Shown in pieces: positions 54,393-64,000 of a DNA stretch of 64,000 nucleotides. The DNA comes from Apodospora peruviana (taxonomy: Eukaryota; Ascomycota; Sordariomycetes; Sordariales; Lasiosphaeriaceae). The position numbers and the translations under genes were made by a program. Location: the NCBI GenBank assembly GCA_033439685.1, contig JAUEDM010000005.1, positions 3,100,001 through 3,164,000 on the forward strand. Reading direction: 5' to 3'. The notes below the pieces were generated by a model. It made no database searches. It was given only the letters and a program-made list of their open reading frames with translations, and was not told where the DNA came from. Within the stretch, counting starts at the first letter, position 1, and the number at the start of each line of letters is the position of its first letter.

Positions 54393-57300
54393 GCTCTCCA
54401 ACCATCCACACGATTGCCCAACGGGGCTACTGGTTTGTCAGAATAAATTGTTGGTATTTATTGTGTTTCCTATGAAGGGGTGGGGAGTGTTCCATCGGCG
54501 GTGCTTTCTTGGTCGGACAGCGGTATGAAATGGAACGGAGACCAGGCCAAACCATAGGCGGCCTCCAGCGTAGGTTCGCTCAGTATTTAGGTCCCTGCGA
54601 TGAGTCGGAAGCTGTGCGGCCTTCCACACCCATACAACTCCCACACCTTGTGCAAAATTCAATGGATTTTCCAAACACCGGAAATGTAATTGCGGACCTT
54701 TAGGCTACTTTCGGCCTATCAGCGGCCATCTGAGGTCGAGGAATTGCGATATGGAATTTGTCTTTCATGTGCTACGGTCGTGCTTCAACAACTCACCGAC
54801 CCCGTCATCTTGTGTATGTTCTGCAGTTGGCACCCAGAGTGAGGTTCACGATGCATGCATTGCGGCCCAGGCAGATCAGCGTTTTGCCCATCTAGATACC
54901 CAGTTCTTGACAAAGAGGCAACGAAGGGCTATATAGGTGAGCTACAGGCCGTCTTTCGTGGGCCATTGACGTGGGAGAATACTTGGTACAGAATCGGCAA
55001 TCGCCAGCTCGCCTGCTATGGACTTTTTCGATTTCTTTTGCGACTGTCTCTCCGGGTTCTTCCACGTCCGACAGCCTAAGATAACGATGCCCTTCTCCAC
55101 GGGGTTGGCCCAACAGGATGACAGTATCACAGAGGCGGAGCTTGCGTCATGCGAGATCATCCCAGAATACACCGGCGCGCCGCCGGGGAAGACTGCGAAC
55201 GATTTGCGCCGACTGCAGAAGAGAATTGCTTACCCAGGGGCGGAGTTACCTAGGGCAACACTCGGCGGTCTCCCGTGGCACGCACATAAACCATCCGCCG
55301 TACTCGCTAGCAGAGACCGAGCTTCTTCGGGTTTCTAGTCAACGAGTCGCCGCGCCAGCTTCGGGAGAATGGGACATGTCGATATCGACAAGGTTTCTCC
55401 AGCTTGCTGTCGTGCATGCCCACAGGCGAGCACTGCCACGGTCTCCCGAATGATTGCTGTTGAGGATCGGGCTGCGGGATCCGGCAGTTCTTCCGCCGTG
55501 AGAACGACATGAAGATCACCAACAGATGGCGGTAGCTGCCTGTACCGAAGAGGTGGAAATGTCAGATTGAGGCAGTGGATTGGTGCCAAGGCAAGCTCCA
55601 GGTTGTACCGAATCAGTACTTCTAGAAGGGTGTATCGGCGCATCCCGCCGGACTTGATGGTCGAACACAGCCTGCTTTTCCACGCCTCCGTCCGACTGCT
55701 TTCTCCACGATGACAGAGTCAAGGTAAGTAGGTTTGTTGTTGAAGAGCTGCCGCAGTGGACGAGATGAGTGGTGGGGTTGCTTTGCTGCGCAGCGGGAGA
55801 TCACACTCATGGCGCTACCCCAGCACGCCAAGCCTCAAGATAGTAGGTTAGCACGGTTAGGCCCATAGATTACGTGCATCCCGTCTGAAGGCAGCAACGC
55901 ACCACAGCGCCACTGAGCGTGAAAGACCTTCTTTCACCTTGCCGCCTTGGGAATCGACAGGAGAAAATGAACACCGTGACGCAAGTTGAAACTGAGTGCA
56001 ACCACGAGGGTCACCTACCACCCTACTAGGTTGGTCGGTAAGGTAGGTACAACACAGGTAGGGACCCTTCCGTCCTCCCAATCAAATACCGAGGGGCGGA
56101 AGGAACTCCTGTCATCGATCGGGCTTCGGTTCTGAGGGAGAAATGCCTTGGGTAGTGCCTCACTTACACAGTACTTTCCTATAGTCAGGAAAGGGTGGGA
56201 ACACGTCGACGGTCCAGCCTTCCAGTCCACTAGTGCACCCTCATTGACAAACCGGGGCTGACGAGGAAGCCACAAGCAACCAAATGTGTCGAGCTTCCCG
56301 CACTTCCATCTCGTTGCTTCCAGTCCCAGTCCAGTCCCGGGCTTGAGGCGCGATGGCGCAGAGCAGGTCATGCCTTCACCGAGGTGCATATGGAAGACCT
56401 TCTTCACCTCTACCTCCATGCCGATGGCTCGTCTGATGCAACTCGACGTCCATCGCATGCACACCCGTCCATCCTCTCGAGTCGATAGATCTTTGCTCAG
56501 CCGCAACATGCTCATCGGCGGGAGCTTTGACCGCGCCGCTTGCTTCCCCACCAAGCAAGCAGCAAAGGACAAGCACTCAATCGACGGGCCTCAAAAACCA
56601 CACAATCAATGGCTGGCAGCCTCGCTCATTTCTCCTTCTTCCACGCGTGAGCGTCGCGTTTGTCGTTTCTAGCTTTCCTTCATTGTTGCACCTTATTCAT
56701 ACTCCTCGAGCGATGTGTTTACCATGACTCTTCCAGGTCCCTCGTGTCATCAGATGCACACCATGGACTCCCATCAAAGTCACGCACATCGCCATTTACA
56801 TTGTCCCTGCAGTGCAGCGTTGGAGGAAACAGTTGTGCCAACTACCCCTGATGCATCATGTGCATTCCACGCTCCCACATATATGCCAACTTGCCAACGG
56901 TCCACTGCCGTGTAAGACGAGTCAAGTTGTCGGTTAGGTAATTATTGAGGGAAATGGGTTGGCTTACTCTGGTTGAATCACCAACACTCAGTAGCAAAGT
57001 TGCTCTGATCTACCACCTAGGTGAAGTAGTTCTCCCGGCCTTTTTGGCGGGTTACAGCATATACAATGGCAGCTTGTCTCAGAAGCTCCTGGAGAATCCT
57101 CTTCACTCCGATTGATCGAATCCGAGGCTGGGTCGCCTTACTTCCCAACATGACTTACCGCGTTTCCTGTTTGGACCCGAGTGCCTTTTGGTCAGCCCTG
57201 TCGAGGCGACCTTTCAGGACTGGGTTCCAAACGCCAACCCATGCCGAATTCTCGTGGCTGTTGGCAGACCTCGAGCTTGGGAGCTTTCCCGTTGGCTTGT

Positions 57301-57898
57301 TAGACGCAGACGTGCGTTTTGTTTGTCTAAGCCTCTCTCTAGTTCTTTTCACTGTCCTCCTCCCCCACTGCCTCCACCCCTCCCGAGTTTTCGACATCAT
57401 GTCGAGACCGGATATGAGAATGGCAGTCTCTGGGTCATCCCCACTATGTGTAATATACAGGTCGCGGTCCACTGTCAAGCGTTGGTGTAACCTTACTGCT
57501 TGCATTTCCCTCGCGTCCCTTCTCCTTGGCCCAAACAAGTCCTCGGTGTGGCTGGCGCAGTCTTGTCAACGAACCCAGTGGGTAGTGCATCTGAGGAAGT
57601 TGAGCCTCCTCGATACTCGTCCCGTCCAGCATCGAGAGCTGGACCGGGTGCACTGGACACACTTGACCTGGGCATACTTGCAGTTTTATGTGCTGGAGCC
57701 TTCTTTTCAACAGAATCATATTTGAGGCCGGGCATTTCAGCATGTGAAGAAAAATACTGCACCCATCCCGGCACTACTGGTTCGCCTCACCACGGTGAAA
57801 GAAAGTGTCTTTCCGCTTCACTATCCCACACCTATAAGCGGGCTCGAGTGTTGAGGATATATCTCTCCGTCGTCCATACTGCCCAGGCCAACTGAATC
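54393..57898. other. Long intergenic region
   Basis: About 3.5 kb. The largest frames (185 codons on minus 56015-56572; 219 codons on plus 57066-57725) have no family features, biased composition or splice context, and I do not call them. The last part is the upstream region of the zinc-finger gene. Confidence 0.4.
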
Positions 57899-58187
57899 AT
57901 GCATCAACAAGTTCCAAGCTAACTTGTCTACATCTCACCTCGGTCTGTTTCACTCTCACCACTCTGCTCCATCTTCCTTCCCCTTCGCATTTTGATGACA
58001 AGTTCGTATCTATTGTCCCTCTGTAAGTAATCCAACTGTGTCTTTGTTTTCCTGGCGATGGCCCTTTAAGCTCGATAAAGCTTCAAGGCCTTGATTGGCT
58101 CATAGTTACTCATACTTTATCCACAGGCCGACCTCTCCTCTAGCGCAACCGGAACACAGTACGGTTCTTCGGGGCCACGCAGCAGCC
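57899..58187 (+). promoter_or_regulatory. Zinc-finger gene leader with short uORFs and a likely 5'-UTR intron
   Basis: An ATG at 57899 opens a complete 7-codon uORF ending at 57922. A second ATG at 57995 runs into GTAAGTAATCC (58023). With an acceptor TTATCCACAG ending at 58126, this defines a 104-bp leader intron, after which the second uORF stops in CTCTAG. Both would be translated before the main ATG at 58188 if the transcript starts upstream of 57899. The transcription start is not known. Confidence 0.4.
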
Positions 58188-59383
58188 ATGGCGTACTGGC
58201 CTGAGCAAACGACTGTGTTTTTCCCAGCGGATCCATACAATAGGAGTCATGGCTCATCTACCATGCAACGAACCCTCTCCGGAGCTACCGACAACAGCAC
58301 CAGCTCGGTTGGCACCAGTTACTCGGCATTTGGTTCCGTTGACACTTCATCATCGGGGATCAGCTCCCCTTCGGTCGGAGAGTCATTATACCAGCCCGAC
58401 AACAGCACCCCTTATTCCATGCTGTCCTATGGTGATACCAAAACCACAGACCACTACGCCGAGGTTGAGTCCCAGTATCAAAATGCCGATACACAACAGG
58501 GACACGAAAGCTCCGCCCTCGTTAGCCTGAGACAAGTCTTCGATGACACGATTTACGATATCCAGGGAGCAGCCTGGCAAGCCACGCAGGATGCCCAGTC
58601 AGAGCTTCTCAATCAAAATTCCCAACTCAGGTTCTTCCATATCACATCTGAAGCGGTTGAATCAAACTTCAAGCGACTTCAGAAGCGCAGTAAAGATGCT
58701 TCATATCGCGAAGCAGTCCAGGATGTCCTTTATCGACATTTGCTTCGTCAGTTCAGTGATAGGAACCAAGTTCAGACGGATGTCAACACGGCACTCCGGG
58801 AGGCGGCCTATCAGCTACTGCTCCAAGTGGAAGGAGACGAAGCATCAGGTATATGCTATTATGCCATTGCAGCAACACTTGATAGGCTACAGCGGGGACT
58901 ACCAAATACTCAGTATGTTCCAATAACCTCCATCCAAAGGAAGTACAACTGGGCGAATAAAGCTAACCACGGCGAACTTTCAGGACGGCCACCCGGTATA
59001 GATGCGAACGTCCGGAATGCAAAGGAAGGGCGTTTAACCGGTCCGCGGACCTCGAACGTCATTACGAACACATACATGTCGACGACGACAAGAAGAAGAA
59101 GAAGTTTCTATGTGATTATAGGAAGTGCAACCGACACGAGGCGCCGTTCTTCCGACGAGATCATTTTCGTGACCATCTCCGCGATTTCCACAAGGAAGAT
59201 CTTCTTCGTCGAGGAACCAAGAGCGACGAAGCGTGGTGGAAAGGCCGGTCAGATCGAGCGATGTCTGGTGGCTGGTGGCGCTGTAACAGATGTCTAGATA
59301 TCCGTGTGGATTATGGTACGTATGGCTTCGTCTGTCCCCAGTGCGGCATGCACTGCGAAGCCGAGAGGCAGAGACATAGATAG
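58188..59383 (+). CDS. C2H2-type zinc-finger protein
   Basis: Exons 58188-58912 and 58984-59383 with a 71-bp intron (GTATGT...TTTCAG; branch GCTAAC) give 374 residues. The unspliced frame continues past the donor to a stop at 59297, but only the spliced frame yields zinc fingers. Residues 1-120 are Ser/Thr-rich and disordered; 140-235 form a helical region (LRQVFDDTIYDIQGAAWQAT, NFKRLQKRSKDASYREAV). Then comes a first finger (YRCERPECKGRAFNRSADLE with HYEHIH) and a second (FLCDYRKCNRHEAPFFRRDH with HLRDFH). A last Cys-rich unit reads WWRCNRCLDIRV ... GFVCPQCGMHCE, a zinc-ribbon-like pair of CxxC. This layout is common in fungal proteins of unknown target. A nuclear DNA-binding role is inferred. 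Start: ATG 58188 in GCCATGG context. Confidence 0.85.
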
Positions 59384-61577
59384 GCCCGCCTGCTGGACTG
59401 ATCTGGAACAACCAAAACGCGGCCTACAATTTTTTGACGTCAAGGCGTTCTCGAAGGGAAGGCTGGACCTACCACCTCGGCACCAATCGGCGTGGGGGGC
59501 AACGAGCCTCAATAGTACTTCCCCGTCCGTCATCATTTCCCTCGCTCTCCCTCTCGTTGAGGAGGCACTTCGGCCTCGACAATTCGTTTTCTTACTTTTT
59601 ATATTTTCTTTTCCTTTTCATCTCTTCCTGTTCCAGTCAGAGGAATATGAATATCAAACGAGGCTACGCATACAGGTGGTTGGGTCTTGAGTGTTTTTGT
59701 TTTTAATCTTTGGCGTTATCCTTTTGGTCATGCTGGCTTGTTACAAGGTAACCAACCATCCGAGAAAGAACGTTCTTCTAAGTTTTTTTTGTTTCTCGTT
59801 GGCCTTTACGAGAGGTTTGGTGCAAGTTTGGCTGGCTGATGAGAAAGATATTGGGAAACGGCGCTGACCATAGGTATGCGTTGTTCGGGACGGGAATGAG
59901 GTCTGGAAACAACGGCTGGTTCGAGGAGCTATGGAAGCGGTTTGCTCGCTTCTCACTGGTGGCCTTGCGTCTTCTCTGGTGTCAGCTCGTGGAAGAAAGA
60001 GGCTGTGTACGAAACGAACCTTGTACTGTATTGTTCGGATTAAGGCGCAATTTTATTGAGGCGGTGATTCCAGAATGGTGTTGGTAGCTCTGTGACAACC
60101 TATGCGATTGCGTGGGAGGGGTGGAGGATGGAAACGTGGAAGCAGCCACGACTAGGCAGCAAGCCTGACTCGGCGGCAAACTCCGCGAGCTACTGTTGAG
60201 ACTTACTTGAGAGGCTATTTGATATATCCCAATGAATAAAATGAGTATTCAGGTACTGATTGGAATTTCCCAAGGGATATGTTGTTGGCTAGCTGAAGAG
60301 TGAAAGATGCCTATAATCAGGTAGGTTTACTGCTCTACTTTTTTCATATCATCAAATAGGTACCTTACCTTAGGTTCCATGTTGTTAGACGGGAGGAATT
60401 GAGGCCCTATCCTTCAAACTCCCCTGGAAGCCGCGTTTTTCTCGGTCATTCTCTGTACAAACAGTTACATGTCGAAGCCCTCTAGTATATGAAGCTTCGA
60501 CGCAACTCAAGGCAATAAATGGACCTTTATGCGCCTCATATGATGCCATCGTCAAGAAGACGGATTATTCTCGGATTAGATAAAGGTTAGAGCCCCCCAT
60601 GCCTGCCCCCGCCGAAGGATTATCTCGGCCAGTGTCGGGGTTATGCCAGTGCCTAAAACCCCGCGTCCTGGACTCCTGATAGCGGCAAAAAACATGGGGC
60701 CATGTGGGGAAACCTTTCCCACATTCCCACCGTGAAAAGTCTCAAATCCCCGCTTTTCAGCGACAGCGGAAAGAGTTTTTACCAAGGCACCCATGTCATG
60801 CATGCATTGCAACTTCAGGCGGCTTCAGGCTGTCGTCGGTGTATCGCATTGCATCGCATCACCTCTCCCCGCAACCAGCCAGCCACTCCCGTTGCCTCCC
60901 TTTTCCTTGTATGCTCTGGCCCGGTCGACCGAGAGCGAACGACTCTGTGTTTTGAGAGTGAGACACGGCAGCTCGAAGAGATAATCAAAAATCAGAGTCC
61001 CAGACGAACAGACAGTAACGAGGAGAGGCCCGGAGACGTTCCGTTGGCTGACCATACCGCTCCGCTGTACGTCTCGATTTTCCTATACAACTTGTCGAGC
61101 TGTTTTCGCTTTTCCCCGCACCTAGCACCTTGTCGGTAGACGCGGATCAACGTCGACCTCTCGGCGGAAAATATACTCGTACAGTTCTCCAGTTCGTGTC
61201 GCAGAATAGCAGCTAGAGCAACACACCACCAGTAGCAGACAGGCACGCACGACAGGCGGACTGTTGCAATCCCCGTTGTCTGAAACTCCTGGACCCTCTC
61301 TCCGAACAGAAAGAGCCTCCATCTCGCGAGTCGCATCAATATTTCCCGGTGCCACTGCCGTGGCTATCCACTACCCTCGAAACACTGCCAATCAGACCGT
61401 CGAGGATTGTCTTGCTGGTCCACCAAGTTATCCTCGGTTCTCAAGAGTCAAGCATCGCCGGCCTCTTTCCTGTAGCTCCGGATCCTCCTTCCCCGGCCCG
61501 CTCCGGTACGATTGCAGTATTTCTCGCCTCCCTCGATCCTTTTCCCCGGCCTACTTCTTCCTTGGCCTCTGCTCAAC
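59384..61577. other. Intergenic region and IDH leader
   Basis: About 2.2 kb. The last 500 bp are CT-rich, as in leaders of highly expressed fungal genes, and open in two frames without features. No gene is supported in the rest. Confidence 0.4.
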
Positions 61578-63240
61578 ATGTCTTCCGTCGCCGCAACCGC
61601 CATCCGCTCCTCTTTCCGTCAAGCCGCTTGGTCTCGATTGTCTCTGTCTTCAGCTCCCCATCCTCGTGCTGTCGTTCCTCAGTGGCTTGCATCTTCTCCT
61701 GCCCTCTCCGTCTCTCAGAGCTTTCGCCGCACCATGGCTTCCGCCGCCGCCGCCGCCAAGATCAAGGTCAAGAACCCCGTCGTCGAGCTCGATGGCGATG
61801 AGATGACCCGTATTATCTGGCAGAACATCAAGGACAAGTTCATCTTCCCTTACCTCGACATCGACCTCAAATACTACGATCTCGGCCTCGAGTACCGTGA
61901 CCAGACCAATGACCAGGTCACCATTGATGCCGCCGAGGCCATCAAGAAGTACTCGGTCGGTGTGAAGTGCGCTACCATCACCCCCGACGAGGCCCGTGTC
62001 AAGGAGTTCAACTTGAAGCACAGTAAGTGTGCAGCCAGCCATCTGCGGAGCTTATTTCTCTGCATACCGCGTGCCACGCCCGAGACCCTTCAGAACGCTG
62101 GTGTCTCGGAAGCCAGTGCTAGCTCGCCGATCATCAGCCCTACCTACCCCAAACCCTTCGTTCAATCATAAAAGAGTTGCGCTAATATATCCCCCCTTTC
62201 CCGCCGTCAACAGTGTGGCTCTCGCCCAACGGCACTATCCGTAACGCACTCGGTGGCACTGTATTCCGTGAGCCAATCGTCATTGACCGTATCCCGCGTC
62301 TGGTACCGGGATGGAAGAAGCCCATCATCATCGGCCGTCATGCCTTTGGTGACCAGTACCGCGCAAAGGACCTGGTGGCGCCCGGCCCAGGCAAGCTGAG
62401 CATGGTCTACACCCCCGAGGGTGGTGAGCCCCAGGAGATCGAGGTCTTCCAGTTCAAGAACGGCGGTGGTGTCGCCCAGACCCAATACAACACAGACGAG
62501 AGCATCACTGGCTTTGCCCACGCCAGCTTCAAGCTTGCCCTCGACAAGGAACTTCCCCTGTACATGAGCACCAAGAACACAATTCTCAAGAAGTACGACG
62601 GTCGCTTCAAGGACATCTTCCAGGAGATCTACGACACCCAGTACAAGGAGCAGTTCGAGGCCAAGAAGATCTGGTACGAGCATCGCCTGATCGACGACAT
62701 GGTTGCCCAGATGATCAAGAGCTCCGGTGGTTATATCATGGCCCTGAAGAGTGAGTCCCTTGCCCTCCCACTCACGACGCTTACCCCAAGGTTCAGCAAG
62801 ACTCACATTTTGTAGACTACGATGGTGATGTCCAGTCCGATATCGTCGCCCAGGGCTTCGGGTCCCTGGGTCTTATGACCTCGGTCCTCATCACCCCTGA
62901 CGGCAAGACCTTTGAGTCTGAGGCTGCGCACGGTACCGTCACCCGCCACTATCGTGAACACCAGAAGGGCCGCGAGACCTCGACCAACCCAATTGCTTCC
63001 ATCTTCGCCTGGACCCGCGGTCTGATTCAGCGCGGCAAGCTCGACGAGACGCCCGAGTTGGTTGCTTTCGCCGAGACTCTGGAGAAGGCCTGCATCGACA
63101 CCGTTGATATCGATGGTATCATGACCAAGGATCTGGCCCTTGCGTGCGGCAAGACCGCCCGTGAGGACTACGTCACCACCAACGAGTACCTTGATGCTGT
63201 CGAGAGACGCATGAAGAATGTGCTCAAGGAGAAGCTTTAA
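61578..63240 (+). CDS. NADP-dependent isocitrate dehydrogenase
   Basis: Exons 61578-62022, 62214-62750 and 62816-63240 (introns 191 and 65 bp) give 468 residues. The first 52 residues form an Arg/Ser/Ala-rich mitochondrial presequence (SSVAATAIRSSFRQAAWSRL). The mature enzyme starts near the second Met at 61734, in the strong context CACCATGG. Conserved blocks are VELDGDEMTRIIWQ, KHMWLSPNGTIRN (across splice 1), GRHAFGDQYRA, and the dehydrogenase signature NYDGDVQSDIVAQGFGSLGL (across splice 2). The enzyme converts isocitrate to 2-oxoglutarate and makes NADPH. The C-terminus KEKL is not a good PTS1. Known fungal homologues are dual-localised by alternative starts, and the second ATG makes that plausible here. 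Confidence 0.95.
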
Positions 63241-64000
63241 AATAGCCATTCCTCATCTATTATCCGGGGCAAAATTCAACCGGGGAGTGTAATCTCCATA
63301 TGCAACCGTGACGAACGGTTGCTGCGTCGGGAACTTTCGCGCCCAAAGGAGGATTGGCGGGTGACTTTCCTCTTTGGAAGATTCGCAGAAAGACTGCAAG
63401 TATATATCTAATTTGTGTGGATCGCATCATTGTATTACACACGTACAACACCCTACACCAAGTACATACCTACAGGAGGAGCAAGGCAAGGAGGACATAC
63501 TGAGCCGCATGTTACATGTATTGCTTTGCGTGCATGCGTGCGTGCGTATGTTTATAGCAGCCAGGTCGTTGACGACCTGCGCGTCTAAGAAGCCCGGACA
63601 GACAGGGTGGAAAAGTCCCTCCCTTGTACATAGAGCAAAGAGAGTTAGATATTTTGCAAAGCATATAAATATCGGACGAGTTTATAACAACAACCATGTT
63701 TGCTTCTTCCATTGTTGCATTTTTCTCGTACCAGATTCCCTCGCGAGTGAACGTAAAAAGCACAAAACAATAAAACCGGACAGGCTCGACCTGGCAACGG
63801 CACTTCACTCAAAACGCCACCTTTAGATGAAACCTTAGCAGACCCCAGTTGAAAACGACCTATTCTCCGCTTGCTTGCTCTCTCTGCCTCACCTCAGTGA
63901 ACAATCAACCTTTCCCCACCCTTTCCCCACCCCCCCCTTGTAATAGTACAATTACATAGAACAGATATGCCCAATGTCCATTCCCTCCTTGACCGATTCC
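63241..64000. other. 3' flank of isocitrate dehydrogenase
   Basis: 760 bp downstream of the IDH stop, including its 3' UTR. A TGCGTGCATGCGTGCG-type short repeat lies near 63526-63548 and a C-rich tract near 63932-63940. No gene is recognised up to the window edge. Confidence 0.4.

Noticed and set aside
57066..57725. A 219-codon open frame on the plus strand.
   Set aside because: No conserved motif, no splice partners, composition like surrounding non-coding DNA; overlapped on the other strand by equally featureless frames.

Overview
This window looks like nuclear DNA of a filamentous ascomycete (Pezizomycotina, probably Sordariomycetes). Protein genes have short GT-AG introns (about 48-190 bp, often with a CTAAC-type branch site), GC-rich coding sequence, and typical fungal families (NCS1 permease, bZIP, BUD2-type RasGAP, CYP40, NOT3/5, NADP isocitrate dehydrogenase). 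Beside them lies a very AT-rich block full of decayed repeats, as left by repeat-induced point mutation (RIP). The species is not determined.

Bases 1-14,300 are a transposon graveyard. A frameshifted Fot1/pogo-type transposase remnant opens the window, followed by AT-rich, TpA-rich sequence without genes. Several better-preserved insertions can be delimited to the base: three solo LTRs of one family with perfect 5-bp target duplications (2203-2611, 6464-6897, 9534-9984), two LTRs of a second family (5558-6203 with a target duplication, 12126-12743 without), a 227-bp TG...CA element with duplication TAGTC (13676-13902), a TA-flanked foldback element with two 242-bp arms (10718-11339), and a MITE-like family with nested insertions and one further copy in gene space (42950-43110). 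A run of 23 C residues lies close to the edge of the block.

Bases 14,300-64,000 are ordinary gene space. In order: NCS1 nucleobase/allantoin-type permease (-), unknown multi-pass membrane protein (-), epoxide hydrolase (-), hot-dog thioesterase (-), RluA-type pseudouridine synthase (+), bZIP factor (+), secreted PI-PLC-like protein (+), MFS transporter (+), secreted Ser/Thr-rich protein (-), ureidoglycolate lyase (+), 2H phosphoesterase (+), RasGAP (+), CYP40 cyclophilin (-), D-aminoacyl-tRNA deacylase (-), NOT3/5 (+), zinc-finger protein (+) and NADP isocitrate dehydrogenase (+). Exon structures were built by hand from splice signals and reading phase; every multi-exon model closes in frame.

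The genes do not form an evident cluster. Ureidoglycolate lyase and the NCS1 permease could both serve purine/allantoin nitrogen use, but they are 24 kb apart. No new multi-gene system was recognised. The most informative material is the precise insertion history in the repeat block and a few unusual gene structures: a 7-nt first coding exon, a GC-AG intron, an Asn-to-Asp change in a bZIP basic region, and an alternative start that would remove a mitochondrial presequence.
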